Shown one piece after another: positions 10,454 to 20,768 of a stretch of DNA of 64,000 bases. The stretch is from Phanerochaete sordida (taxonomy: Eukaryota > Basidiomycota > Agaricomycetes > Polyporales > Phanerochaetaceae). The notes beneath the pieces were generated by a model. That model was not told where the DNA came from and ran no database searches. It saw only the letters and a program-made list of their open reading frames with translations. Position 1 is the stretch's first letter. Every line of letters starts with the position of its first letter. The translations under genes and the position numbers were made by a program. The stretch covers positions 186,001-250,000 of the forward strand of contig BPQB01000044.1 in assembly GCA_019973155.2 (NCBI GenBank). The letters run 5' to 3'.

Positions 10454-11623
10454 ATGCGCAGCAGCTCACTGGGAGTATTCTGCGTCGTGCTTGCCCTGTC
10501 GCTTGGCTGGCGCTCCGGGGCACAACACTCCGAAGCCTCTTGTTCTGGGGATTTTGTGTGGGTGAGCGTCATGCTTGCGAGCAGACCGTCGGCTGTCTCT
10601 AACCTAGCACAGGCCAACAACGACAAAAACCAGGATCCCTGCACGATCGGGGCATGGCTGCTTTCCCCATGCCTCGGGAATCCAGGCGGTAAGCAGCAGG
10701 TGCACCGCCGAGGGCCACGCCCAGCTTACCCGCCCCAGATGCCATCGTGGACGCGCTGAATTCGACCCTCGCGCCGGGAACGTACGGACCCCCCATCCGC
10801 CCCGACCAGTGCGGCTGCAGCATGGTGTACTACAACATCATCCAGGCTTGCGGGGCGTGTCAAGGGGGGAGAATCACGTCGTGAGCACACTTGCCTAGCG
10901 TCCCCCGGCGTCCCCCTGACCATGCAAACGCAGCTGGTCCGACTACCGAGGAGACGAGTGCGCCGCAAGCCTGATCTCCGTCGCGCGGTACCCGTTCCCG
11001 ATCCCCGGCGGCACCGACGTCCCGGCATGGGCATATATGGACATCTCGGGCACGAACACCTTCGACGTCAACGCCGCCAAGAGCTTCGCGGCGAGCAACG
11101 ACACCATGTTCAGCGCGACGCCCAGCGCAAGCTCGACAGCGGTGTCGTCGAGCGCCAGCAGCTCGGCCTCCCTGGCGTCCTCGGCATCCTCGACCTCGTC
11201 TTCGACATCCTCTACAACGTCGACCACGTCCTCGGGCACAGCGCAGACAGCCTCCGCCGCGGCTTCTGCGCCGCACAAGTCCACCACAGCAGCCATCGCA
11301 GGTGGCGCGGCCGGCGGCGCGGTGCTGGTCGCGGCTGCGCTCGCGCTCGTGCTCTGGCGGCGGCGCGCGCGGCGCTCCTCCGCGCGCACGCTCGAACCGG
11401 GCGTCGTGCACGGCGCGGAGTACTGCCCCGCGCCAGGCGTGCCGTCCGACACGTCGTCGAAGGTCTATGTGAGTGCCTTGTGCGGGCGTGGTGAGAAGCG
11501 GTTGCTGATGGTGTGCAGAACCCCGACGACCCGTCGACGTTCCCGGGCCCGCCCATGCGCGCGCTGCCGTATGCCGGCGGGCGGCCTGCGCCGGCGGGGT
11601 ATTCTGGGGCTGCGGAGATATGA
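10454..11623 (+). CDS. Array gene A: secreted-ectodomain single-pass membrane protein
   Basis: Exons 10454..10561, 10613..10688, 10739..10880, 10934..11468 and 11519..11623; 321 residues. Intron phases are 0, 1, 2, 0. It has a signal peptide, then ASCSGDFVW at the exon 1 end and DPCTIGAWLLSPC in exon 2. Exon 3 has the core CGCSMVYYNIIQACGACQGG, exon 4 begins with SWSDYRGDEC and continues IPGGTDVPAWAYMDIS. After that comes a Ser/Thr-rich stalk of about 70 residues and one TM helix opened by AAIAGGAAGG and closed by WRRRARR. The cytosolic tail ends GYSGAAEI. I recognise this as a family widespread in Agaricomycetes but without assigned function. The layout (signal, Cys module, S/T stalk, TM, short basic tail) resembles cell-wall stress sensors of the WSC/Mid2 kind; that role is inference. 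Confidence 0.85.
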
Positions 11624-12609
11624 GGCGGGCGAGGTCCGTGTTCGTTCGATTTGCCTGGGGTACTGGAGGGGCGTGGGCTCCGGGCGGGGTGCATCTTGCC
11701 GATTATCATTTTAGCAAGATGGAAATGGGGGTAGATTTGGAGTTCTCACCTGTCTATTGTACAAAAATTGCAGTAGTAGAGTTGTTGCCAGTGAGACGCA
11801 CAAAACCGGACTGAGCACCTGCCTGCGCGTTCCTTCGTCGTCCAAGAGAAGTTGCTGAGAACCCTTTCCTGCAAAATAGACTTCCTCAGTCCCCAAGAAG
11901 CATCAGAGATAAAGTGTGCACGTGCCTTCAGGGACATCTCCATCTGCCATACCCCGATTCCTAGGACACCGATTCCTAGTACACTACGCGGACTGTGGCG
12001 TTGTACGGCATCGCGACAGTGGCTCAACTTGGCATGTGTCCTGGCTCCGAGACGCTTGCCCTTCGCCTTGTGCTGCATTGCGCGTGCATGATGTCGGCTT
12101 CTTCGTCCCTGCTGCCAGACCCGACAGAGTTGTCGCGTTCCATGTCTTTCGCCGTCGGTAGCCGTGCATGGTAGCCACAGTCTCCGGAAAAGCGGGTGCG
12201 CGCCGCGCGATCGCAGGAGGGGTACGCCGTAAAACTAGGGGAGTGTTTGACTGTGATCCACCCGGCGCGCGTAGAGATATCCATTCGCCCAGACTCTCCG
12301 CGCCAGATAGCTCGCGAACGCGGTGGAGCAAATATCCAGGGACCGCGGACGGACCATCGTCGCGGTTGCTGAGCGCGCGGAACTGACCGCAAACGAGCGA
12401 ACGACGGCATCCCGCGCGGAGTTTGCAGCATCGTGGATGTGGAGATGTGCGACTTGACCTACAGCGGGGCCATCGCGTTCGCGAAACAGTCTCTGTCCAC
12501 GATAAGACGTTTGAGTTCTATCATTGGATGGAAGGGCCGTAGGTTAGAGTGCCTACCAGTCCAGGAAAACGAGGAGCCAACACACATAGCCGCTGCTCAT
12601 CTGTAAGCC
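11624..12609. other. Spacer between array genes A and B
   Basis: No coding gene recognised. Holds the second copy of the array flank repeat (11941-12001) and, near 12590-12650, a promoter block similar to that of gene E (GCTGCTCATC...TATAAGAACG). Confidence 0.45.
11941..12001 (+). repeat. Array flank repeat, copy upstream of gene B
   Basis: Matches 9364-9411 but with an internal near-duplication: GATTCCTAGGACACC is followed directly by GATTCCTAGTACAC. A shorter relative (CCTAGGACACC) also lies near 21107, upstream of gene G. Confidence 0.5.
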
Positions 12610-12619
12610 CTATAAGAAC
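12610..12619 (+). promoter_or_regulatory. TATA element of array gene B
   Basis: CTATAAGAAC, identical to the elements before genes A and E; 80 nt upstream of the start codon. Confidence 0.6.
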
Positions 12620-12698
12620 GGCCTTGCAGTCCTTCGCAACCTGTGGAACATTCAGAGTCCCAGGTTGTGGCTTTTTTTTGTTTATGCCGCTGGTTGAT

Positions 12699-13858
12699 AT
12701 GCGCAGCAACGTACGCGTACCGGGAGCCTTGTATGTTGCGTTTGCCCTGTCGGTTTGCTTGCGCACCCTTGCACAAGATACCGATGCTACTTGTTCTGCG
12801 GACTTTTCGTGGGTGAGTACCATGATCATGGATAGTCAACGAGCAGTTCCTGACCGGAAAAGGCTGCAAACGACCTGAACCAGAGTGTCTGCTTGATCTC
12901 AGCATGGCTGATCTCCCCCTGCGTTTCGGACCCGACTTGTAAGCCGTCGGTGCATCGAGATTAGTGCCGCGTTGACTCTCTCTAGCTGCTTTCACATCCC
13001 GGCTGGCAGACAATGATCAAAATACCAACACATACGGACCGCCGGATGATCCAAGCCGGTGTGTCTGCAACATGGTCTATTACAACGTAATCCAGGCCTG
13101 CGGAGCATGTCAGGGCGGGAGTGTTACGTCGTGAGTGCACTCACCTGGCATGCCACTCGAGCCTCTGCTGACTAGAAAATCGCAGCTGGCTCAGCTACCT
13201 GTCAGACAAATGCGGACGGGGAAACGCCACGGTCGCTGCGTACCCTCTCCCCATCCCGTCTGGCACTGACATCCCGGCGTGGGCATACATGAACATTTCG
13301 GACACGGATATCTTCAACGTCGACGCCGCGAAGTCGTTCGAGGCCACCAATGCCACAATGGTCAGCGCAAAACCAAGCGTAAGGTCGATCACGCCGTCCT
13401 CCAGCTCCAGCAGCACGCGCTCCATGGCATCATCAACGTCCACGACGTCCTCGACATCCCTGACATCCTCGAAGGCTTCAGACACATCCTCGAGCACGAC
13501 ACAGACCCCTACCTCTGTGGTGCAAGCATCGAACAGGTCCAAGGATGGCGCCATCGCAGGCAGCATCGTCGGCGGCGTGGCTGGCCTCGCACTGATCGCG
13601 GGCGCTGCGCTCGCGTTCTGGCGGCGCAGGCGCGTCCGGCGGGTGCGGAGGCGGTACTCCTCGTGCACAATCGACCCGAGCGTCGTGGGGCCCGGGCAGT
13701 GCTCCTCTTTTCCGAAGCTGCGGCCGTCGGACTCCGCTTCGCAGGTCTATGTGAGGCTGGATGATGCGCGCGCGTTTGACGCAAAGCGGCGCTGAATCAC
13801 GATGCGTGCTGGTATGCAGAAGCCTGGCGGGCGTTCGGTGTTCCCGAGCTTGGCATAG
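12699..13858 (+). CDS. Array gene B: single-pass membrane protein with shortened cytosolic tail
   Basis: Exons 12699..12812, 12863..12938, 12986..13130, 13186..13750 and 13820..13858, with the family intron phases 0, 1, 2, 0. Key segments: ATCSADFSW; SVCLISAWLISPC; CVCNMVYYNVIQACGACQGG; SWLSYLSDKC; IPSGTDIPAWAYMNIS; Ser/Thr stalk; TM helix opened by GAIAGSIVGG, then FWRRRRVRRVRRR. The start is chosen at MRSNVRVPGAL to match paralogues; an in-frame ATG lies 15 nt upstream. The tail exon reads KPGGRSVFPSLA then TAG. The same frame continues past the stop and ends in GYPGTAEI at 13949, matching the tail end of the paralogues (GYxGxAEI). The stop is therefore probably a nonsense mutation that removes about 30 tail residues. 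Confidence 0.82.
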
Positions 13859-15453
13859 ACACGCTCGCTATCGTGCCTTTACAATATAGTTGTAGTGGTT
13901 GTGCCGGCCGAGACCAACAGGACGCTGGGATACCCTGGAACCGCAGAGATATGAGACGTTCGATTTAAATGTTTGTTGATTCACCTGTTGCTCACCTTAG
14001 TTGCTAGAAGCGCGCCGATTCGAGGCGGTGTATATCTGTGTTATTATCAAGTAACAGTTAGCGTGAAAAGAAAGCCAGATTTGTAGGTCTTGCCTGCTCC
14101 GGATCGAGTACATAGTGTAGGAGAAATTCGACTAGCCGCGTCGTCGCTAGTCGGTTTCAGGACCCCACGAGCATCCAGTCGGGGTCCTGTACACGTGGCC
14201 CCCACAAAGTCGAATTGTGCGTCTGCCGTTCTCGTTCGTAGTCTCCGTGCACTATGATTCTCGTACTATCACCCTCGCACGCCAGCAGCTTTGCCGTGGC
14301 AGGAAAATTATATCTTGACCCGGAAGCTGCCCTTGCTCGAGCCATGAATTTGTGCACTTAATCCTCATCCAATCATCGTCATCACAGTCGGAGCGCGTGG
14401 TGTGTGGCAGTACTAGAGCTTTTACGGGACTCGGAGTACCATACACGAACGCGTATGATGGGCGAATGGTACACGGATGGTGTGTCTGCTATGTTCATTG
14501 CATTTCCTTGAGATTATCATGTTGTTTGTAGCCTAGCAGACCTTGGCTCAAGCTCCACTCGTATGCTGTCAATTGCAGTAAGGTCGTCGGGATTCCTACA
14601 CAGCTTTGCGACCGCAATGTGGTTTTGACGCAGTTTCACATCGAAACTTCCGCTAGCGTATTGCTCGGGGTGGATGATCTCTATCATCTCTCCGGCGCTC
14701 CCATGACCGTGTACATTTCCAATGCACTGGTTCTGGTCGTCTGGGACACGCACGCTTGGCAACGACATATATGCAGCAAGCTGAACTTCTTCTCACACGT
14801 ATCACAAGCGTTATGCTGTCTCCTTCGTTGGGCTCAGTCGTTGACACCGGTATTTGCAACATGCGCTACAGCCCCTGCAGAACCCAAATATCCTGCGCGG
14901 ACCGCGAAGGATAACAGATGGATGTGACCAGATCTCATCCCGCCTTGGCTACATACGTGAGTCTTACAGCCAAATCTTTCGTATCATCTGCTGTTTGAAC
15001 GCAGCCCCTGACCGCAGTGAGCAGCCTGCATGCTTCTGCATGTGTACGACATACCGTGGACGCTGACCACCTTCTCGCGCAGACCTCGGACAGAACACTG
15101 GCTGTAAGCCATCGACATGAGGAAATGCTGTCCGCATCCTCATCGGGGCATGCTTTTTCTTCTAGCCCTTTGTCTTTGTGAAGAGGCCGTACCCGCTGTT
15201 GGTGCGTCTTCTTGACAACTGGTCATCGTTAACTGATGATTTCAAGCTAGATCCGATCTCACTCATCGTCCGAGTCGATGTCGTAAGCCGCTGCAACGCA
15301 ACATTACAAGTGGTGCGTCTAGACAGAGGTGTAATCAAGCAGCTACGCCGCAATCGTCCAGCAGCTGTTCCTATGCTAACTCAATCATATTTCCCGTCAT
15401 AACCTTGTTCACAAGCTGCAGCGGCACGATGCTCGTCTATCATAGTGAACGGC
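13859..15453. other. Spacer between array genes B and D, with decayed sequence
   Basis: 13859-13949 is the former gene B tail beyond its premature stop. 14158-14225 matches the flank downstream of gene E. On the minus strand 14768..14517 is an 83-codon ORF (GNVHGHGSAGEMIEI) with a possible acceptor just upstream, but I do not recognise it and could not join it to other exons. The rest is without a supported gene and may be an eroded array unit or other relic. Confidence 0.4.
14158..14189. repeat. Inverted repeat in the flank of gene B
   Basis: CAGGACCCC at 14158-14166 pairs with GGGGTCCTG at 14181-14189 (9-bp perfect stem, 14-nt loop). A related repeat lies in the flank of gene E. Confidence 0.6.
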
Positions 15454-15462
15454 ATATATAAG
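15454..15462 (+). promoter_or_regulatory. TATA element of array gene D
   Basis: ATATATAAG, about 90 nt before the gene D start codon; differs from the CTATAAGAAC used by A, B and E. Confidence 0.5.
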
Positions 15463-15551
15463 CGGCAACAGGTTGCGTACACGTCCCTGTCCGCATTCCA
15501 TTTGGCGGTCGCTTTCGGGTGCTTCTCCTGTAGTCTGATCTACCCTCATCC

Positions 15552-16804
15552 ATGCGGGTATATCGAGATATTGCGGCAGCTCTATGCCTTCTGTGGGCAA
15601 TCACACGCCATGTAGCCTCTGAGCCCAGTACCGATGCTTCATGCAGCACACAGTTCTTGTGGGTGAGTGCCCGTACTATGTCAGGTCCGTCCCAGGGAGC
15701 TAATGCGCTTCATAGGCAAATAATGGGCTAGGTCAGAGTGTCTGTCTCACAGCAGCGTGGCTGCTGGCACCGTGTCTCAACGCAACCGATCCCGGCGGCT
15801 CCAAAGGTACGCTGAGGCTGACGTCTCGAAATTCGACATGATCACCGAACCCACTAATGTCGTATACTAGCACGTGTCCTCGCACTTTCCGACAACAATG
15901 AGACGTTCTATGGAACCCCGGACACTCCAGATTCGTGTGGCTGTAGCATGGTGTACTATAATCTCGTTCAAGCATGCGGCCTATGCCAAGGGGGAGTCGT
16001 AGATGGGTAAGGATGCCGTTCTCGCTCCGTATACCCCCGCACTAAGTAGCCAAAACTAGTTGGACACACTACCTCATCAACTGCGGTGACAGCCAGGTCA
16101 CGGTTGCAGGGTATCCAATGACCATACCAAACAATACCGATGTCCCTGCATGGGCATACCTTGATATCACCGGTTCCGACATGTTTGACGTTGAGGAGGC
16201 AAAGATCTACGCCCAGAGTCATCCGAATGTGTTTACCGGGTTGGTCTTGAACACGTCGACCTTCGGAATGTCAGCAACGAGTTCTGCATCCTCCTCAGCC
16301 TCTTTAACGAGCTCTTCACCCTCCTTGACTTCGTCTACAAGCTCTGCATCCTCTACTTCCTCCACCACCCCAACAACAGCGACGGCCGCCACGACGTCGA
16401 GCAAATCTCACGTAGGAGCTATAGTAGGCGGCGTAGTAGGCGGTGTAGCTGCCGCACTGCTGGGCGCTGTGGTAGTGGTCTGGCTGCTCAGGCAGCGCAA
16501 GCATCCCACTGGCGAGCAGCGTTCCATGCACGAAGCGTCCCGTGCTTTCCTGAGCGAGTCCTTTGCCCCGTCGTCGCCGGGACAAGCCGTTACCAAAGCT
16601 AAGCTTTACGTGAGTAGTATCGGGCGCTGTTGACTGCGCCTACTGATGGCTGCCTTTGATGCATAGGACCCGGACGACCCCGCGACCTTCCCCGGCATGC
16701 CTACGCTCCCAGCGGGTTTGGGCACGTCAGCACAAGACACTCTCCGGACAGTGTCGGCGCCTAGTGGTGGGCCACTCGGTTACACCGGTGTAGCAGAGAT
16801 ATAA
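15552..16804 (+). CDS. Array gene D: single-pass membrane protein
   Basis: Exons 15552..15662, 15716..15806, 15871..16006, 16060..16609 and 16667..16804; the intron phases are the same as in A. Signal peptide, ASCSTQFLW, SVCLTAAWLLAPC, CGCSMVYYNLVQACGLCQGG, GWTHYLINCGD, IPNNTDVPAWAYLDIT, a Ser/Thr stalk, and a TM helix opened by GAIVGGVVGGV and closed by WLLRQRK. The tail has DPDDPATFPGMPTLPAG and ends GYTGVAEI; this is a complete tail and the best guide to what B and F have lost. Exon 2 is 15 nt longer than in A, B and E. Function unknown, as for A. Confidence 0.85.
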
Positions 16805-17311
16805 AGTCAAGGGACTCTGTTAATTGGATGTACCGATCACACTGCCTGCATAAGGCAGAATATGAACACGGGTAGCCACCTGAGACGAGGGATATCAGCA
16901 CGATGGTGTCCCTACATGGTTCATGTATATTGTAGTACTACGCGGCTTTCTGCGCTATCTGCGAGCTGCGCTCGTGCAGACAGGCCCAGTCGGACCTGAT
17001 AGTACTTTCGCCTATTTTGTAAGTCGAAGCGGTAGCCGTGCGCGGCCATGACTATGTAATCTTCGATATAGACGGGGCTAGACGAGGTAGATGTCCGCAT
17101 CCTGGGCGCAGTTGCGCGCCGTGCAGCATCACGGATCTCGAGATAGCAGCGTGTTCGTCAGCGTAGCCATCGCATTCCACAGCAACAGCTCGCTTTTCCT
17201 AGCAGTGGTGTTGAGTTTAATCGTTATGTAGAAGGAACATAGATGAGAGCACCTACCGGAGGAAATTGAGGCGTCCGCTCACATAGTCGCTGCTCATCGC
17301 CTCAAGTCAGG
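16805..17311. other. Spacer between array genes D and E
   Basis: No gene recognised. 17130-17320 resembles the promoter-side sequence of gene B (GCAGCATC...GGATNT near the left, then ACACATAG/ACATAGTCGCTGCTCATC before the TATA element). Confidence 0.4.
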
Positions 17312-17321
17312 CTATAAGAAC
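17312..17321 (+). promoter_or_regulatory. TATA element of array gene E
   Basis: CTATAAGAAC, identical to the elements of A and B; 84 nt upstream of the start codon. Confidence 0.6.
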
Positions 17322-17404
17322 GCCCTGACAGTTCTCGGAGCCTCTACAGCTTGTGGAGTACTCGGTGCCCGAGTCGTCGCCTTGCTATCTCAGCCGCTGA
17401 AGCT

Positions 17405-18656
17405 ATGCGCGGCAGCGTACTGAGAGCTTTGTGTGTTGCTCTTGCCTTCTCAGTTGGCTGTTGCACTATCGCTCAAAGCTCCGATGCTTCTTGTTCGGAC
17501 GATTTTCTGTGGGTGAGCGTTAGGCTCGCGAATAGACCATTGGCTGTCGCTTACCTGACATAGGCCAACAACGACAAAAACCAGGATCCTTGCACAATTG
17601 GAGCGTGGCTGCTTTCGCCCTGTCTCGCTGATCCGAGGAGTAAGCAGCAGATGCGCCGCTGATTCCCTCGCGCCTCGCAATGGCTGACGTGCCCTAGATG
17701 CCGTCGTGACCGAGCTATACCCCGGATCGGAGACATACGGCACACCCACGCGCCCTGACCAATGCGGCTGCAGCATGGTATACTATAATGTCATTCAGGC
17801 CTGCGGGGTGTGTCAGGGTGGGAACATCACGTTGTGAGCACACTTACCTGGCGTCGCCGTGGTCCCACTGCTGACAGAGAAGTGCAGGTGGTCCGATTAC
17901 CAGGGGGACCAGTGCGTTGCGAGCTTGATCTCCGTCGCCAAGTACCCGTATCCGATCCCAGGAGGTACCGAGGTCCCGGCATGGGCATACATAGACATCT
18001 CGGGCACAAACACCTTCGACGTCGTTGCCGCCAAAAGCTTCGCAGCTAACAATGACACCATGTTCAGTGCGACACCCAGTGCCAGTTCAACCACGGTGTC
18101 ACTCAGCTCCAGCAGCTCGCCCTCCTTGGCATCCTCGACGTCCTCGACATCCCCAGCGCCCTCTGGGTCCGCGACATCCTCGAGGGCTCCATTCACATCC
18201 TCGAGCATGACACAAACCCCCACCAGCGTGATGCAAGCGTCCAAAAAGTCTAAGGAAGGCGGCATCGCAGGCGGCACCGTTGGAGGTGTAGCCGCCGTCG
18301 CGCTGATCGCGGCTGCGCTCGCGTTCTGGCTGCGCGGGCGCGCCCGGCGGGTGCGTAGGCGGTACTCCTCGTGCACGATGGACTCGGGCATCGTAGGGGA
18401 TGCGCAGTACTTCTCTTCAGCTTCAGTGGGCCTGCAACCGTCGGACTCTGCCTCGAAGGTCTATGTGAGTGCTGCGCGCGTGTCCGGCACTCAGCGGCGC
18501 TGAATGCGTGCTGTCGTGTAGAACGCCAACGATCCTTCGACGTCTCTTGGCATGCTACAGATGCGCTCCTCGTCGTCCCCAGACGACAGAGGTGCAGAAG
18601 CTGCATCGGCTGAGACCGGCAGGCAAATGGACTACACGAGGGCTGCGGAGATATGA
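17405..18656 (+). CDS. Array gene E: single-pass membrane protein
   Basis: Exons 17405..17512, 17564..17639, 17698..17833, 17888..18464 and 18522..18656, phases 0, 1, 2, 0. Very close to A in exon 2 (NNDKNQDPCTIGAWLLSPC is shared) and in exon 4 (DISGTNTFDV shared), and close to B in its stalk and tail (QTPTSV; RRVRRRYSSCTxD). Ectodomain CGCSMVYYNVIQACGVCQGG; TM helix opened by GGIAGGTVGGV and closed by WLRGRARR. The tail NANDPSTSLGMLQMRSSSS ends DYTRAAEI. The mosaic of A-like and B-like parts is what gene conversion or unequal crossing-over in the array would give. Confidence 0.85.
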
Positions 18657-19647
18657 GGCGTCCAGTTTCGACGTTCGTTGACTCACCTGTGATACTAGAG
18701 GCCAATTTGAGATCATGGGTATCTTATTATTTGTCGATTATTTTGTAACAGCTTGTATGACAAGAGGCGGAGACTTGGGGCTTTCGTCTGTCCGTCACGT
18801 AGTGTTGGATGTATTGTTGTCAGTCGCAGGACCCCATTAGAAGCATTCAGTCGGGGTCCCAGCCACGTGGCCCCCACGAAGTCGAACTGAGCGTCTATCG
18901 ATCCCGTCTTCGTCTCCGTCTGTCTCCGTCGCTGACTCGCTGTCTTTGCCCTCTGAGGTGCTCGCACTATAATAACAGCTGTGAGTGCACGCTTGAACGT
19001 TTTCTACTCCAGATTTAAGCAATTACCGAGGCTATTTAAACTCAGCTGGGGCAAACTGGCCCAATCTCTCATAGTACAAGCTGCCGACAAGGTCCTGCAT
19101 ATAGAACAAATGTCAGACTTTGGGTGTCTTTATACGGGCTCCGAGCTTATTTGCGCAGTATTAGGGTTGTGGTAGATTTTTCAGTCAGTTTGGTTGCTGC
19201 GTTCTGTGGGACCACAGCTTCTGTGCATCCCTTTCGGGCAAGCGATGCGACACGCCAGTTTCTCAGGACGCCCGCGCGTGGGATGATCCCAAGGTTGCAG
19301 CCACTACAGCGGCAACATGCGGATGCCGTACAGATCCTAGTAAGCCAGCAGAAGCCAAACCTAATACACGCCATCACGTATAGCACCGGTCTAACCTCCT
19401 GATCTATTCCATAGATATCTCTTTATATCCCATGCACGCAGAGGTATTTCCAATACCGCCCAAACGCCTCGTGAGTTTGCGACGGGTTCTCATCGCAAAT
19501 CTTATTCCTATCGGCTGCTGCCAGGCAGAAGAACATAAGAGGGAGCACATGGATCGCACGTCGATCTATTGACGGGGACGTCGTTCGCGGCCTTAGGCCC
19601 CCACCTCCCCCCTCCTCGCTTCAGTTTCACTCCCCTGCAGGATCACC
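18657..19647. other. Spacer between array genes E and F
   Basis: 18827-18897 matches the flank of gene B (14158-14225). Otherwise no gene recognised; ORFs are short and overlap on both strands. A TTTATATC element near 19430 is too far from gene F to be its TATA box with confidence. Confidence 0.45.
18829..18859. repeat. Inverted repeat in the flank of gene E
   Basis: GGACCCC at 18829-18835 pairs with GGGGTCC at 18853-18859. Surrounding sequence (CACGTGGCCCCCAC, AAGTCGAA, GCGTCT) is shared with the gene B flank, so this is a duplicated segment. Confidence 0.6.
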
Positions 19648-20768
19648 ATGACTACTTATTTTCTCGTCACTGTGACGCTGATCCTTGCGCTTGCATGCGG
19701 AGTCTTTTCGCAGGAGACCAATGCTACTTGTTCTCCGGACTTCAGCTGGGTAAGCATCATACTGATGCTCCCTTTCGTGCCCCTGCTTACAACTCTCCAG
19801 GCAAGCAACAGCCTACAACAAAGCCCGTGCCAAGTCGCTGCGATGCTTGCAGCTCCCTGCTACAGCGGTACGGCGCGTGCGGTGCCGCCATATAAATTCA
19901 AGCTCAACATGTTATCTTAGCATTCCAGATCTATGCATTAACACCGCCTTTAGATAGCGCATTTTACGAAAGCATTGGAAGTTCCGACTGTGTCTGCAAC
20001 ATGGTGTTTTACAATCTACTCAGCTGTTGCTCCGAGTGTCAAGGAGGAATATCGCAATTGTGAGTTGTTACAGTTTCCTCATCGTTATCGACCGTCATGA
20101 ATTTCTTCGCCCCAGATGGACCGACTTTGTATCCTCCTGTACTGACCAGCTGACTCCGGTCACGATTGCAAACTATTCTCGCGCAATACCCGATGACACC
20201 ACCGTCCCTGCCTGGGCATTCATCAATGTGCAGGCGACGAACAGCTTCAGCGCGTTGGCGGCCGAGCAGTTCTTCGATACCAACTCCTCAAATATTGGTC
20301 CGCCATCCTCGTCAACCTCGAGCTCCGCATCGTCAACAAGCTCCTCAAGCTCTCCGACCGCGTTCAGCTCCTTCACATCTGCTCTGACTAGCTCGACGAC
20401 CAGCTCGGCAACGCCATCGTCGTCGTCCGTGACACCGATACCAACGGCCGCCGTGTCACACGTATCCGATGGCGGGGCGATTGCAGGCGGCGTGGTCGGC
20501 GGCATAGCGGCTGTGGCGCTGATAACGTTTGGACTGGTGCTCTGGCTGCGGAGGTCCCGCGGCAGAGCCAGAGCTAACCGTGCCGTGAGGGACGAAGTCG
20601 CCCCGACGGCCTTCAGTTCGTTCCCGCCGCGCCCGCCACCGTCACCGGGCTTTCTGGGAAGGCCCTATGTGCGTGACTTCGCCTCTCTAAGCGTGTAGAT
20701 GCGAACGATACTGATGCGTGCCTGCGCAGAACCCCAGTGCCTCCGTCACGTTCCCCGGCCCCCAATGA
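19648..20768 (+). CDS. Array gene F: diverged single-pass membrane protein
   Basis: Exons 19648..19749, 19801..19867, 19954..20059, 20116..20668 and 20730..20768, phases 0, 1, 2, 0. Signal peptide, ATCSPDFSW, SPCQVAAMLAAPC, CVCNMVFYNLLSCCSECQGG (one extra Cys compared with A-E), LWTDFVSSC, IPDDTTVPAWAFINV, long Ser/Thr stalk, TM helix opened by GAIAGGVVGG and closed by WLRRSRGRAR. The tail exon gives NPSASVTFPGPQ then TGA. One base on, the other frame reads PMTTVDEIC, close to the family end (AEI plus stop), which suggests a recent frameshift that shortened the tail. Confidence 0.8.

Noticed and set aside
14517..14768. Minus-strand 83-codon ORF (GNVHGHGSAGEMIEI) as a gene
   Set aside because: Reads rather protein-like and has a possible upstream acceptor, but I recognised no family and could build no upstream exon. 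Kept only as a note in the spacer.
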